In this document: piece by piece, positions 20,641 to 29,839 of the stretch | Layout: every line of letters begins with the position of its first letter | Position numbering within the stretch: the stretch's first letter is position 1 | Source: Enterococcus plantarum | Lineage (GTDB): Bacteria; Bacillota; Bacilli; Lactobacillales; Enterococcaceae | DNA: 64,000 nt | Assembly (NCBI RefSeq): GCF_001730295.1 | Contig: NZ_MIKA01000003.1 | Location: 49,549-113,548 of the forward strand | Direction: 5' to 3' | Translations under genes and position numbers: made by a program | The notes under the pieces: model-generated | What the model was told of the DNA's origin: nothing | Databases searched by the model: none | What the model saw: the letters and a program-made list of their open reading frames with translations, nothing else

Positions 20641-20692
20641 TAATAAGGCTGGGATGTGACTCATAGAGTGATGTTACAGCCTCTTTTTTTGA
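20641..20692 (+). terminator. Terminator hairpin after yiaAB-like gene
   Basis: GGCTGGGATGTGACTC pairs with GAGTGATGTTACAGCC, followed by seven Ts. The sequence resembles the last hairpin of repeat copy F (gcgggatatgactcgaagag at 59744-59763), so it may be a member of the same modular repeat family. Confidence 0.8.
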
Positions 20693-20784
20693 AAAAATTA
20701 TTAATGTGTTCGCTTTTTTTAATGCCTTATCCATAAAAATCACGTATAATAGAACATAGTGAAATTCCGAGGGAGGGGTAAATT

Positions 20785-22545
20785 ATGGCTTATCAAGCTT
20801 TGTATCGTGTCTGGCGTTCGCAGCGTTTTGATGATGTTGTTGGTCAAAAAGCAATTACGCAGACCTTAAAAAATGCGATCATACAAAAGAAAACCTCGCA
20901 TGCCTATTTGTTTACCGGCCCTAGAGGAACAGGGAAGACAAGTGCGGCGAAAATTTTTGCTAAAGCAATCAACTGTAAACATAGCGTAGACGGAGAACCG
21001 TGTAACGAATGTGAAACTTGTGTTGCGATCACAGAAGGGCGTTTGAATGACGTCATAGAGATCGATGCGGCTAGTAATAATGGGGTAGAAGAGATTCGTG
21101 ATATCCGAGATAAAGCAAAATATGCCCCAACACAAGCAGATTATAAAGTATACATCATCGATGAAGTGCATATGTTGTCTACAGGTGCGTTTAATGCCTT
21201 ACTAAAAACGTTAGAAGAACCACCGCAAAATGTCATTTTTATTTTAGCGACAACCGAACCTCATAAGATTCCGTTAACGATTATTTCAAGAACACAACGT
21301 TTTGATTTTAAAAGAATCAGTACGCAAGACATCGTAGATCATTTAGGCTATATTTTAAAGCAAATCAATGTCGAGTTTGACGAACAAGCATTGTATGTTA
21401 TTGGTCGAGCAGCAGAAGGTGGCATGCGGGATGCTTTGAGTATTTTGGATCAAACGATTTCATTTAGTGATGAAAAAGTCACACTGACTGATGCGATGCA
21501 GGTTACGGGTAGCTTGACTTATGAAATGATGGACCAATATATTTCCAACTGTGTGTCAGGTGATGTTGAACAAGCATTAGAAGTGTTGGAAAGTATTCTC
21601 AGTTCTGGAAAAGAAGCAAGAAGATTTTTAGAAGATTTGTTATTATATTGTCGAGACGTACTTATGTTCCAGCAAGCGCCTAATTTGTTAGCTGAAAAAG
21701 TCGGAAATCTAACAGAAAATTTCAAAGAGTTAGCAAAACATACTGCTGCTGAAAAGATTTATCAAATGATTCAAATTCTAAGCGATACTCAAAATGACAT
21801 TCGTTTCACCAATAATGCTAATATTTATCTTGAAGTAGCGACCGTTAAATTAGCAAAATCTGTTAAAAAACCAGTAGAAGTTTCGAATGAAACCCAATCG
21901 ACTCCACCAGAAGAGATTGCAACGCTGCAGCAACAAATCGAACATCTACGAAAAGAATTAACTGAGTTGAAGAAAAATGGTGTGACAGCTAAAGAAGCTG
22001 AACCTGTTAAAGTAACACGAGCGACAAGCAGCAAAAATACGCTACGGATCCCAACAGAACTAGTGTATAAAGTGTTGAATCAAGCAACTAAAGATCATTT
22101 ATTGAACGTCAAAAATGTCTGGGATGATTTATTACAGATGATGTCTGTGACACAAAGAGCGATGCTTAAAGCCAGCGAGCCAGTTGCAGCTAGTCCCAAT
22201 GGTTTAGTGATTGCATTTGAGTATGAAATTGTATGCGGTCGAGCTATGGAAGATGAGGAAATGCAGTTAGCGGTTCATAATAACTTGAGCCGTTTGGTCA
22301 ATAATTATGCTCCTGATATGGTGTGTATCACCAAAGAAAGCTGGCCAAAGCTACGTCAGTCATTTATCAGCCAAAATAAAGAAACATCAGGTACGGGAGA
22401 TCCAACAAATGAAGATCGATCTGTTAACAATGAAGAAAATCATTTATTAACAGAGGAAGAACCTGTAAAAGAAGTGAACAATCAAGTAGTAGACGAAGCG
22501 ATTGCTATGTTTGGCGAGTCGCTAGTTGAAGTAATAAACGATTAA
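20785..22545 (+). CDS. dnaX: DNA polymerase III subunits gamma/tau
   Basis: The 586-aa clamp-loader ATPase. Walker A is TGPRGTGKTSAAK near residue 50. The zinc-binding cysteines lie in CKHSVDGEPCNECETC. Walker B is VYIIDEVHMLS, and the sensor region is ATTEPHKIPLTI. The C-terminal 250 residues are the tau-type extension (coiled segment, then the polymerase-contact domain). I saw no slippery frameshift site, so a single long product is likely. It begins the conserved dnaX-ebfC-recR neighbourhood, with a good RBS (gaggggag). Confidence 0.96.
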   Translation: MAYQALYRVWRSQRFDDVVGQKAITQTLKNAIIQKKTSHAYLFTGPRGTGKTSAAKIFAKAINCKHSVDGEPCNECETCVAITEGRLNDVIEIDAASNNGVEEIRDIRDKAKYAPTQADYKVYIIDEVHMLSTGAFNALLKTLEEPPQNVIFILATTEPHKIPLTIISRTQRFDFKRISTQDIVDHLGYILKQINVEFDEQALYVIGRAAEGGMRDALSILDQTISFSDEKVTLTDAMQVTGSLTYEMMDQYISNCVSGDVEQALEVLESILSSGKEARRFLEDLLLYCRDVLMFQQAPNLLAEKVGNLTENFKELAKHTAAEKIYQMIQILSDTQNDIRFTNNANIYLEVATVKLAKSVKKPVEVSNETQSTPPEEIATLQQQIEHLRKELTELKKNGVTAKEAEPVKVTRATSSKNTLRIPTELVYKVLNQATKDHLLNVKNVWDDLLQMMSVTQRAMLKASEPVAASPNGLVIAFEYEIVCGRAMEDEEMQLAVHNNLSRLVNNYAPDMVCITKESWPKLRQSFISQNKETSGTGDPTNEDRSVNNEENHLLTEEEPVKEVNNQVVDEAIAMFGESLVEVIND

Positions 22546-22560
22546 GAGGAGACGATAGTT

Positions 22561-22875
22561 ATGATGCGAGGCATGGGAAATATGCAAGGGATGATGAAAC
22601 AAGTCCAAAAAATGCAAAAAGACATGGAAAAAGCACAAGCAGAATTAAACTTAAGAGAGTTTGTAGGTGCTTCAAGCAATGATCTAGTTACAGCTACATT
22701 TACTGGTGATCGTAAAATGAAAGATATTTCAATCAAAGAAGATGTTGTGGATCCAGATGATGTAGAAATGCTTCAAGACTTGGTGATTATGGCGGTCAAT
22801 GATGCCTTAACTAAAGTGGAAAAAGAAACAGAAGCAACTATGGGCAAATATGCCAAAGGAATGCCTGGATTTTAA
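22561..22875 (+). CDS. ebfC: YbaB/EbfC family nucleoid-associated protein
   Basis: A 104-aa DNA-binding protein with a Met-rich N terminus ([21 protein letters not shown]) leading into a coiled helix, then the core [20 protein letters not shown] and the C-terminal KYAKGMPGF. It lies 15 bases after dnaX with the RBS agaggag. The gene pair dnaX-ybaB is almost universal, and normally recR comes next. Here a divergent surface-protein gene intervenes. Confidence 0.94.
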   Translation: MMRGMGNMQGMMKQVQKMQKDMEKAQAELNLREFVGASSNDLVTATFTGDRKMKDISIKEDVVDPDDVEMLQDLVIMAVNDALTKVEKETEATMGKYAKGMPGF

Positions 22876-22893
22876 TCAAGAGCAACCTTAAAG

Positions 22894-22946
22894 AAAAAGA
22901 GCCAAAGGATTAAATGAATAAACATTTATTCTTTGGCTCTTTTCTT
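22894..22946 (+). terminator. Terminator after ebfC
   Basis: A stem of about 20 bp (AGAGCCAAAGGATTAAATG with CATTTATTCTTTGGCTCT) ends in TTTT. It cuts dnaX-ebfC off from recR, which then needs its own promoter. Confidence 0.9.
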
Positions 22947-23084
22947 CGTTCTATATTCAGCAAACAGAGGGAAATCCTCTGTAGATTTAATGATTATTTT
23001 ACCAGTGACAATTATGCGATAGGGCAAGAGTTAATGGAATATCAACACAGTTATCAGGCAAATAAATCAAAAAAAGTTAGCTGG

Positions 23085-24188
23085 TTATTTATCTAATTGT
23101 TTTTTTCTAAAGATGTAAGCTCCTGCAATCAAGATTACGCCAGCTGAAACAATCGTCATACTATTGTTTACTTCACCTGTTACAGGTAATTGTTTTGCTT
23201 TTGTTTGAGTTGAGGTAATCGATTTTTGATTTTTAGTAGATACAGGATTCGCTACTGGTGAAAAAATATTGTTAGCTGGTTCTTTAGGATTTTTGTCTTT
23301 TTCAAGTGATGTAACCTGATTTAATGGGTTTTCACTTTCTGAAAGAATCGATAAAGTAATTGTTTTTTCAGCAACAACATTTGTAGCCATACGTATTAAT
23401 TGACTGATATAATATCTAATTTTGTATGTTCCAACTTCAAGTAGCGTGTTGCCGATAGCTGTAACTTTAATAGGCGATTCAAGGATTTCAAACCCTACTT
23501 CATAGCCATCTGCATTGTGAAACGTTGCCCAACTTAAAATCATTTCTTCTGTTAATGTTTGACCTACGTACATTGTTTGGTCGGTAATTTCAATCGTTGG
23601 TTTAGCTTCATCCGTTGAACTAAGGTCAGTAGAGGTTGGCACAGTAACATCAGAATCCGTTGAACTAGGAATGGTCGAACTAGAGTCAGTCGAGCTCGGT
23701 ATAGTGGAACTAGAATCCGTTGAACTAGGTGCCGTAGAACTAGAATCGGTCGAGCTAGGTATTGTGGAACTAGAATCCGTTGAACTAGGTGCCGTAGAAC
23801 TAGAATCAGTCGTGCTAGGCTCTGGTACAGAAGAACTAGGTTCAGTTGGAGGATTAATCAATGTTCCTAATTTAGCTTTCAATGTTTCAATAAGAGAAGC
23901 AAAATCATTTTTAAGATTATTGTCCAAAGCATTTTGAGCATCGGCTATTGTAAGTTTTATGCTTGCAACCTCAGCTTCAGAGTATGTTGTATCAGGTGTT
24001 GATATAGTTGAATTTGCGAAAATAATTAAATCTTGTAATTGAGCACGTAGTAAACTAATCTCTTCGCTATCATCAACTGTTGTTTCCCCTATTTCTTCAG
24101 CATGAACAACAGCATTGACTGCTGGTGTTGAAAAGATAGCAGAACTGAACAGTAATGATACTGTTAATATTTTTAAACCCTTTTTCAT
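23085..24188 (-). CDS. LPXTG cell-wall-anchored surface protein with Ser/Thr/Pro repeats
   Basis: 367 residues. Signal peptide 1-30 (KILTVSLLFSSAIFSTPAVNA, cleavage near VHA-EE). A helical domain spans about 40-112. A low-complexity stalk of 9-residue units (SSTDSSSTAP/SSTDSSSTIP) covers about 120-190. A folded domain follows (TIEITDQTMYVGQTLTEEMI). The C-terminal sorting signal is LPVTGE at about 334, then a hydrophobic helix and KK. Sortase A anchoring to peptidoglycan is expected. The start follows a ggggag RBS. It interrupts the dnaX-ebfC/recR cluster on the opposite strand. Function is unknown; adhesion or wall-surface display is an inference. Confidence 0.88.
   Translation of the reverse strand: MKKGLKILTVSLLFSSAIFSTPAVNAVVHAEEIGETTVDDSEEISLLRAQLQDLIIFANSTISTPDTTYSEAEVASIKLTIADAQNALDNNLKNDFASLIETLKAKLGTLINPPTEPSSSVPEPSTTDSSSTAPSSTDSSSTIPSSTDSSSTAPSSTDSSSTIPSSTDSSSTIPSSTDSDVTVPTSTDLSSTDEAKPTIEITDQTMYVGQTLTEEMILSWATFHNADGYEVGFEILESPIKVTAIGNTLLEVGTYKIRYYISQLIRMATNVVAEKTITLSILSESENPLNQVTSLEKDKNPKEPANNIFSPVANPVSTKNQKSITSTQTKAKQLPVTGEVNNSMTIVSAGVILIAGAYIFRKKQLDK
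23665..23830 (-). repeat. Tandem repeat encoding the Ser/Thr/Pro stalk
   Basis: About five to six imperfect 27-base units (gtagaactagaatcggtcga-like on the plus strand) alternate two versions that encode SSTAP and SSTIP. Such arrays expand and contract by slippage, so stalk length may vary between isolates. Confidence 0.8.
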
Positions 24189-24539
24189 AAAAACTCCCCT
24201 TTTGTATTTCCATCTTTTTATTTTCTCACCCGTTATTTAATATATAACACTTGTAATAAATGTCAAGATTTATTTAGTAAAAAAAATAAAATGTTAGAGT
24301 AAATTATAGATTCAATAACCCTTTTGAATTAGACGTTTTTGACAAAATACGTATCTTTTTATTCATCAATTGAAGCATTTTTTCTAATTTTTAATATAAC
24401 AAAGGGAAAGAAGAATCGACGTAAAGCTTTTATTCTGTAAAAACATGTATAAAAAATGGTATAATATATGTTAGCTCTACAATGAATACATAATTTACAA
24501 CCAATCGTCCATCGTTTGTGTTTGAAAGGATTTGTTGAA
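24189..24539. other. Intergenic region carrying promoters for recR and the LPXTG gene
   Basis: An AT-rich 350-base gap between divergent genes. A TATAAT-like -10 (ggtataatatatg, about 24459) lies about 75 bases before recR. No gene or strong hairpin was seen. Confidence 0.5.
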
Positions 24540-25136
24540 ATGCATTACCCAGAACCAATCGCTAAATTAGTTGAAAGCTATATGAAATTACCTGGTATCG
24601 GTCAAAAAACCGCTGTTCGTCTCGCTTTTCATACACTAGATATGAAAGAAGAAGATGTTAATGCGTTTGCCAAAGCATTGATCAGTGTGAAACGTGATCT
24701 GCATTTTTGTAGTATTTGCGGCAATATTACCGAAGAAGATCCTTGCGAAATTTGTCAGGATACGACGAGAGACCGCAGTATCATTTTAGTCGTAGAGGAA
24801 CCAAAAGATGTGATGGCTATGGAGAAGATGCGTGAATACCATGGGATGTATCATGTGTTGCATGGCGTGTTATCTCCAATGGAAGGAACAGGTCCAGAAG
24901 ATATCAATATTGCTTCATTGATTCAACGCCTTCATGATGATGAGGTCAAAGAGGTTATTATTGCCACAAATGCTACAACAGAAGGTGAAGCAACAGCAAT
25001 GTATCTTTCTCGTTTGATCAAACCGGCGGGAATCTCAGTGACGAGATTAGCCCATGGCTTATCTGTTGGTAGTGATATTGAATATGCAGATGAAGTGACT
25101 TTGTTAAAGGCTGTAGAGGGTCGGCGGGAACTTTAA
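24540..25136 (+). CDS. recR: Recombination mediator RecR
   Basis: 198 residues. An N-terminal helix-hairpin-helix ([15 protein letters not shown]) is followed by a four-Cys zinc finger ([16 protein letters not shown]), a Toprim domain ([14 protein letters not shown]) and a C-terminal Walker-like segment. It acts with RecF and RecO to load RecA at gaps. The ORF could begin at 24516, but the ATG at 24540 with the RBS gaaagga gives the family start [10 protein letters not shown]. It is followed by a 365-base gap rather than the usual yaaL gene. Confidence 0.96.
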   Translation: MHYPEPIAKLVESYMKLPGIGQKTAVRLAFHTLDMKEEDVNAFAKALISVKRDLHFCSICGNITEEDPCEICQDTTRDRSIILVVEEPKDVMAMEKMREYHGMYHVLHGVLSPMEGTGPEDINIASLIQRLHDDEVKEVIIATNATTEGEATAMYLSRLIKPAGISVTRLAHGLSVGSDIEYADEVTLLKAVEGRREL

Positions 25137-25501
25137 AATATAAAAAATCAGTAGTCAGTTTGAATGGCAGCTGGTTTGTTTCTATTATGTTAAAATAAAT
25201 AGCATATGATCTAAAGAGAGTAGCAGTAAAAAGCCGAGTAGAAGAATAACTCAAAGCAACTTAAAGATAAAATACTATCCAAAACTTGAGAAAATACTAA
25301 GTATTTTTAGTAGAAGTAAAAAAGGTTCAGTCATTTTAGAGAATTAAAACAGTGAAACTGGGGCAAAGTCTGTTAGGCTTTTCATCCCAGTTTTATTTAT
25401 TCATCAAGAAAATTTTAATAATAAGGAATTCAATTAGACTGATTGTAGCAGATAAAGTATAATGGGTAAAAGGAATCAAAGTAAGTAAGGGGATTAGTAA
25501 A
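25137..25501 (+). other. Long gap between recR and tmk with palindrome and terminator-like hairpin
   Basis: 365 bases without a credible ORF. It contains a perfect palindrome AAAATACT-A-AGTATTTT at 25291-25307. A hairpin at about 25349-25390 (AAACTGGG with CCCAGTTT, inner AAAG/CTTT pairing) runs into a T-rich tail. It may encode a short terminated transcript or simply end recR and start the tmk operon. Confidence 0.5.
25346..25396 (+). terminator. Terminator-like hairpin upstream of tmk
   Basis: GAAACTGGGGCAAAGTC pairs with GGCTTTTCATCCCAGTTTT, a two-part stem followed by a TTATTTATT tail. It lies 110 bases before tmk and 210 bases after recR. Confidence 0.6.
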
Positions 25502-26146
25502 GTGCAAGGTATTTTTATAACGATCGAAGGACCAGATGGCGCAGGAAAGACAAGTGTATTGAATGAGTTATATCCAAGGCTAGATCTGGCGGCGGAAAGA
25601 AGTATTATTAAGACAAGAGAACCTGGCGGTATTCCCATTGCTGAGAAAATTCGTCAAATCATCTTAGATCCAAAAAATCAGGAGATGGATGAGCGGACCG
25701 AAGCGTTGCTTTATGCAGCGGCCAGACGTCAGCACTTGATGGAAAAAGTTTTACCTGCATTAGAAGAAGGCAAAATCGTTTTATGTGATCGTTTTGTAGA
25801 CAGTTCATTAGCTTATCAAGGAGCAGGTAGACGTATTGGTGTGGAAGCTATAGCTGCAATCAATGAATTTGCAATTGAAGGGACGATACCTGACTTTACA
25901 ATTTATTTAGACGTAGATTCAGATACTGGGCTTAACCGTATCAAACATCATCGTCAACAACAAATCGATCGATTGGATTCAGAAGGTCTTGAATTTCATC
26001 AACGAGTTCGTCACGAATATTTAAAATTAGTGGAGGAAAATCCAGAAAGAATCACGAAAATTGATGCCAGAATGAGTTTGGAAGATGTTGTGGAAGCAAC
26101 CTTTCAAGCGATTGTGAACCGTTATCCAGAATATTTTAGAAACTAG
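25502..26146 (+). CDS. tmk: Thymidylate kinase
   Basis: A 214-aa dTMP kinase. The P-loop is ITIEGPDGAGKTS at residue 6, the DRX motif is LCDRFVDSSLAYQGAGR, and TREPGG and the lid region RIKHHRQQQIDR are present. The start is GTG at 25502 behind aagggg. It is the first gene of the tmk-darA-holB-ricT-yabA operon: 14 bases to darA, with later genes overlapping or nearly so. Confidence 0.95.
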   Translation: MQGIFITIEGPDGAGKTSVLNELYPRLDLAAERSIIKTREPGGIPIAEKIRQIILDPKNQEMDERTEALLYAAARRQHLMEKVLPALEEGKIVLCDRFVDSSLAYQGAGRRIGVEAIAAINEFAIEGTIPDFTIYLDVDSDTGLNRIKHHRQQQIDRLDSEGLEFHQRVRHEYLKLVEENPERITKIDARMSLEDVVEATFQAIVNRYPEYFRN

Positions 26147-26160
26147 GAAGGTGACCGAAT

Positions 26161-26490
26161 ATGAAAATTATTTTAGCAATTGTCCAAGATAAAGATAGTA
26201 ACCGTTTAGCCAATGAACTTATTGATGCCAATATTCGTGCGACAAAACTTTCATCAACAGGCGGCTTTTTAAAGGCTGGAAACAGTACGTTTATTGTCGG
26301 GATCGATGATGACCGCGTAGAAGAAGCATTGGAATTGATCAAAAAAACATGCCAATCTCGTAAACAATATGTGTCAACTCCTGTAACACTAGATATTACG
26401 ATGGATGGACAAGTTCCTTATCCCGTTGAGGTTGAGGTGGGAGGCGCAACTGTCTTTGTTCTTCCAGTAGAAGGATTCCATCAATATTAA
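26161..26490 (+). CDS. darA: Cyclic-di-AMP receptor, PII-like (DarA/PstA)
   Basis: 109 residues of the DUF970 family. The sequence MKIILAIVQDKDSNRLANEL, then TKLSSTGGFLKAGNSTFIVG, then the C-terminal EVGGATVFVLPVEGFHQY matches DarA/PstA, a trimeric cytosolic c-di-AMP-binding protein. TKLSSTGGFL forms part of the known ligand loop. The gene lies between tmk and holB, the usual Firmicute position (yaaQ). Confidence 0.93.
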   Translation: MKIILAIVQDKDSNRLANELIDANIRATKLSSTGGFLKAGNSTFIVGIDDDRVEEALELIKKTCQSRKQYVSTPVTLDITMDGQVPYPVEVEVGGATVFVLPVEGFHQY

Positions 26491-26491
26491 G

Positions 26492-27442
26492 ATGAAAGAA
26501 GCACAAGTATTAAAGGAGCAACAACCGTTGCTTTACCAGCAACTTCAAAAAAGTTTTGAGCATGGTCGTCTTGCCCATGCTTATCTTTTTGAAGGCGATA
26601 CAGGAACTGGTAAAAAAGAATTTGGTTTATGGATGGCAAAACATATTTTCTGTACAAATCTGACTGAGAATAACCCTTGCAATCAGTGCAATAATTGTCT
26701 GCGAATCAATGAAAATAAACACCCAGATGTTTTGCAGATCGCACCAGATGGTCAAACAATCAAAGTTGATCAAATCAGAGCATTGAAAGCAGAATTTAGC
26801 AAAAGCGGGGTAGAGACTGCTCAAAAAGTCTTCTTGATTGAGCAAGCTGATAAGATGAGTATTGGTGCAGCAAACAGTTTATTAAAATTTTTAGAAGAGC
26901 CAGAAGGAAAAGTTTTAGCTATATTAGAAACAATGTCTTTAGCAAAAATCTTACCGACGATTCAATCAAGGTGCCAGGTTCTTCATTTTCAACCTTTAGT
27001 CAAGGAAAAACTAGTTCATGCTTTGGCAGCATCTGGAATCAATAAAAATACAGCAAGTCTTTTGGCAGAACTGACAAATAGTTTTGACAAAGCAGTTGAA
27101 ATCTCTCAAGATGAATGGTTTAATGAAGCTAGGGAAATAACTCAGCAGTGGTTTGATTATATGATAAAAGATGATTTACAAGCTTTTGTCTATGTTCAAA
27201 AAAAGATGATCAAAGCATTTAAAGAAAAAGATCAGCAAGCGTTGAGTTTTGATTTATTACTTGCTTATTACCGCAAACAACTCACTGAAAGTGTAGTAGC
27301 TGATCAACTAAAACGTGTGATAGAACAACAAGCACAACGAGTTGAACTTATTTTAAAAGCACGTCAAAAGTGGGAAGCGAATGTTAGCTTTCAAAGTGTT
27401 TGTGAGCAATTAGTGATACGAATGATTCACCCTAAAACATAA
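26492..27442 (+). CDS. holB: DNA polymerase III delta' subunit
   Basis: A 316-aa AAA+ clamp-loader subunit. The P-loop region is FEGDTGTGKKEFG, the zinc cysteines lie in CTNLTENNPCNQCNNC, and AANSLLKFLEEPEG and TIQSRCQVLHFQPL are the sensor/arginine-finger parts. Its ATG begins one base after the darA stop, so translation is probably coupled. The following gene, ricT, is 14 bases away. Confidence 0.93.
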   Translation: MKEAQVLKEQQPLLYQQLQKSFEHGRLAHAYLFEGDTGTGKKEFGLWMAKHIFCTNLTENNPCNQCNNCLRINENKHPDVLQIAPDGQTIKVDQIRALKAEFSKSGVETAQKVFLIEQADKMSIGAANSLLKFLEEPEGKVLAILETMSLAKILPTIQSRCQVLHFQPLVKEKLVHALAASGINKNTASLLAELTNSFDKAVEISQDEWFNEAREITQQWFDYMIKDDLQAFVYVQKKMIKAFKEKDQQALSFDLLLAYYRKQLTESVVADQLKRVIEQQAQRVELILKARQKWEANVSFQSVCEQLVIRMIHPKT

Positions 27443-27456
27443 ATAGGAGGATGAAA

Positions 27457-28296
27457 ATGGTAGAAGTAGTAGGAGTTCGCTTCCGTGAAGCTGGTCATAT
27501 CTATTATTTTGCTCCTGGAAAATCAGAGTATTTTTATAATGATAAAGTGCTTGTGGAATCACAGCAATCTAAACAGCTAGCCACAGTTGCGATACCGAAA
27601 AAAACTATTGATCCGGAAGATTTACCTGAGGATTTAAAACCCATTTTAAATAGAGCATCAGAAACCGATTTAGAGAAAGAACAAAAGAACGTAGATGATG
27701 CAAAAGCTGCATTAAGTGTGGCCAAAGAGAAAATTCGAGCACATGAATTAGAAATGAAATTGATTCGTGTTGAATATACATTTGACCGCAGCAAGATGGT
27801 TTTTTATTTTACAGCAGACGGTCGAATCGATTTTCGTGAACTAGTCAAAGATTTAGCAGCGATTTTCCGTACGAGAATCGAATTACGCCAAATCGGTGTC
27901 AGAGATGAAGCAAAAATTTTAGGTGGGATCGGGCCATGCGGTAGACAACTATGCTGTTCGACTTTTTTAGGTGACTTTATGCCAGTGTCGATCAAAATGG
28001 CAAAAGACCAAGGCTTATCGTTAAATCCAGTGAAAATTTCTGGTTTGTGTGGGCGCTTAATGTGCTGTTTAAAATATGAAAATGATGAATACGAAGCAGC
28101 AAAAAAAGACTTACCTGATTATGGTAAAGATGTGATCACGCCAGACGGAAAGGGCCGAGTAGTCGGTTTGAATTTATTAAGCCGCATCATCAAAGTCCGT
28201 TTAGTTGGACGTGAAACAGCTGTAGAATATGATTACGAAGAAATCAAAGAAGCAACGCAAAAAGCTCAAGCCGAAAAAGGTGATCAAAATGGATAA
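27457..28296 (+). CDS. ricT: PSP1-domain protein RicT (YaaT)
   Basis: 279 residues. The PSP1 C-terminal domain and cysteine-rich segments [17 protein letters not shown] and [16 protein letters not shown] are diagnostic. In Bacillus, YaaT works with YlbF and YmcA (the Y-complex, Fe-S linked) to promote RNase Y-dependent mRNA maturation. An ATG at 27451 directly touches the RBS, so 27457 is chosen. Its end overlaps yabA by 8 bases. Confidence 0.92.
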   Translation: MVEVVGVRFREAGHIYYFAPGKSEYFYNDKVLVESQQSKQLATVAIPKKTIDPEDLPEDLKPILNRASETDLEKEQKNVDDAKAALSVAKEKIRAHELEMKLIRVEYTFDRSKMVFYFTADGRIDFRELVKDLAAIFRTRIELRQIGVRDEAKILGGIGPCGRQLCCSTFLGDFMPVSIKMAKDQGLSLNPVKISGLCGRLMCCLKYENDEYEAAKKDLPDYGKDVITPDGKGRVVGLNLLSRIIKVRLVGRETAVEYDYEEIKEATQKAQAEKGDQNG

Positions 28297-28636
28297 ACGT
28301 TCTTTATATGATGGTCTGAGTTCTTTAGAGACGGATCTACAAGGAACTTTGGGTCAATTATCAGAGATTAAAGAAGCACTTCACGAGTTAGTTGAAAAAA
28401 ATACAACACTTGAAATCGAAAATCAACGCTTACGTGAACATTTACAAGAATTGACTAAACTAGCTAGCGATCCAAATGATCCAGCAAAGCAAGAGTTATC
28501 TAAATCGCGAATGAATTTGGAAAAACTTTATGAAGAAGGCTTCCATGTCTGCAACATTTTGTATGGTTCACGTCGCGAAAATGACGAAGAATGTGCGTTT
28601 TGCTTAGATGTTATTTATGGAGAAAGATATAAATAA
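28289..28636 (+). CDS. yabA: Replication initiation control protein YabA
   Basis: 115 residues. An N-terminal leucine-zipper coiled coil ([20 protein letters not shown], then [17 protein letters not shown]) precedes a C-terminal zinc domain ([20 protein letters not shown], then [11 protein letters not shown]). YabA bridges DnaA and DnaN and restrains initiation in low-GC Gram-positives. The internal ATG at 28289, just before the ricT stop, gives the family start [10 protein letters not shown]. Confidence 0.93.
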   Translation: MDKRSLYDGLSSLETDLQGTLGQLSEIKEALHELVEKNTTLEIENQRLREHLQELTKLASDPNDPAKQELSKSRMNLEKLYEEGFHVCNILYGSRRENDEECAFCLDVIYGERYK

Positions 28637-28658
28637 ATGTCGAACGATTCACATTTAG

Positions 28659-28826
28659 AGAGGCTGAGACAGAAGCTCATTTCCGCAGCCTTCAAATCTT
28701 AGTGCTTTAGCACTTAGAATTTGATGTGATCGAAGCGAAGCGTAGTGATTGCTTCTGCTTTTACCGTTTATTCGCATTTAGGGTGTGAAACAAAAGTGAT
28801 TTTTACTTTTGTCCCACACCCTTTTT
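28659..28826 (+). repeat. Dispersed intergenic repeat, copy D, with extra palindrome module and terminator
   Basis: The core arms gagaggctgagacagaagct and gattgcttctgc are split by an inserted palindrome (AAATCTTAGTGC, loop, GCACTTAGAATTT) and gatcgaagcgaagcgtagtg. After the core comes a hairpin (GGGTGTGAAACAAAAGT with ACTTTTGTCCCACACCC) ending in TTTTT, which can terminate the tmk-yabA transcript. The palindrome module recurs at 62975-63110 on the other strand. Confidence 0.8.
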
Positions 28827-28857
28827 ACATTAACTTATCTGTTGAAAAGGAGAAACG

Positions 28858-29724
28858 ATGCAAAAACAAAAAAGTTTCGATTCATCTAGTATTGGGCAGT
28901 TATATTTGGTGCCAACACCAATCGGAAACTTAGAAGACATGAGCTTTCGCTGTATCAATATCTTAAAAGAAGCAACGATCATAGCTAGTGAAGATACTAG
29001 AAATACGCAAAAATTATTGAATCATTTTGAGATAACAACATCGCAAATCAGTTTCCATGAGCATAATTATAAAGAACGGATTCCACAATTTATCGAACGT
29101 TTAGAGGCTGGGGAACAGATTGCTCAAGTTAGTGATGCTGGAATGCCTTCCATTAGTGATCCAGGTCATGAATTAGTTGAAGCGTGTATAAAAAAGGGAA
29201 TCAATGTTATCGCTTTACCTGGTCCGACAGCTGGAATCACAGCTTTGATCGCTTCAGGATTACCGCCTCAGCCATTTACATTTTATGGCTTTTTACCTAG
29301 GAAGAAAAAAGAACAAAAAGAAATTTTAGAGCAATTGAAAACAGCATTACCAACGCAAATTTTTTACGAATCACCCCATCGAATCGCCACAACGATCAAA
29401 CATTTTTCAGAAGTATTTGGAGAAGAGCGCAACGCTGTGATTTGTCGTGAATTGACGAAACTTCATGAAGAATATCTTCGTGGGACTTTAGCTGAATTAA
29501 GAGATTATTTAGCTGAAAATACGTTAAAAGGTGAATGTTGTCTTTTAGTTGAAGGGGCAGATGGACCAGAAGTAGTAGAAAATCCTGATCTAGAGCTTTC
29601 AATCAAAGAACATATCGAGGTATTTATAACAAAGGGTAGTTCGTCTAAAGAAGCAATCAAAGAGGTTGCAAAGCTTCGCGGATTAAAAAAACAAGAGGCT
29701 TATAAAGCGTTCCATGTAGATTAA
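28858..29724 (+). CDS. rsmI: 16S rRNA 2'-O-ribose C1402 methyltransferase RsmI
   Basis: 288 residues of the tetrapyrrole-methylase fold. LYLVPTPIGNLEDMSFR at the N terminus, EDTRNTQKLLNHF, QVSDAGMPSISDPG and VIALPGPTAGITALIASG are the RsmI signatures. It methylates C1402 of 16S rRNA in the decoding centre. It lies downstream of yabA as in other Firmicutes, here separated by repeat D. The RBS is aaaggaga. Confidence 0.95.
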   Translation: MQKQKSFDSSSIGQLYLVPTPIGNLEDMSFRCINILKEATIIASEDTRNTQKLLNHFEITTSQISFHEHNYKERIPQFIERLEAGEQIAQVSDAGMPSISDPGHELVEACIKKGINVIALPGPTAGITALIASGLPPQPFTFYGFLPRKKKEQKEILEQLKTALPTQIFYESPHRIATTIKHFSEVFGEERNAVICRELTKLHEEYLRGTLAELRDYLAENTLKGECCLLVEGADGPEVVENPDLELSIKEHIEVFITKGSSSKEAIKEVAKLRGLKKQEAYKAFHVD

Positions 29725-29729
29725 AGAAT

Positions 29730-29767
29730 GAAAGAGGCTGATTTAAGAAATCAGTTTCTTTTTTAAT
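29730..29767 (+). terminator. Terminator after rsmI
   Basis: AAAGAGGCTGATTT pairs with AAATCAGTTTCTTT and is followed by a T run. Confidence 0.85.
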
Positions 29768-29820
29768 TGGTATACCTAGCTGAACATATCACAAAAATAA
29801 AACCGTTCTATTGGTATAGA

Positions 29821-29837
29821 TGTTATTTTTTATCACG
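29821..29837 (+). promoter_or_regulatory. Candidate GlnR box upstream of amtB-glnK
   Basis: TGTTA-N7-TCACG fits the GlnR/TnrA consensus TGTNA-N7-TNACA at all but the last base. It lies 135 bases before amtB, an operon controlled by GlnR in related lactic acid bacteria. Confidence 0.55.
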
Positions 29838-29839
29838 TG

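Noticed and set aside
20634..20784. SRP (4.5S/scRNA) gene upstream of dnaX, as in Bacillus
   Set aside because: The interval holds only a terminator and a promoter; no conserved SRP core motif was seen.
20785..22545. Programmed frameshift in dnaX
   Set aside because: No slippery A-AAA-AAG followed by a stem was found at the expected gamma/tau boundary.
22914..23096. 60-aa frame after ebfC
   Set aside because: Its start lies in the loop of the ebfC terminator and it has no RBS or recognisable pattern.
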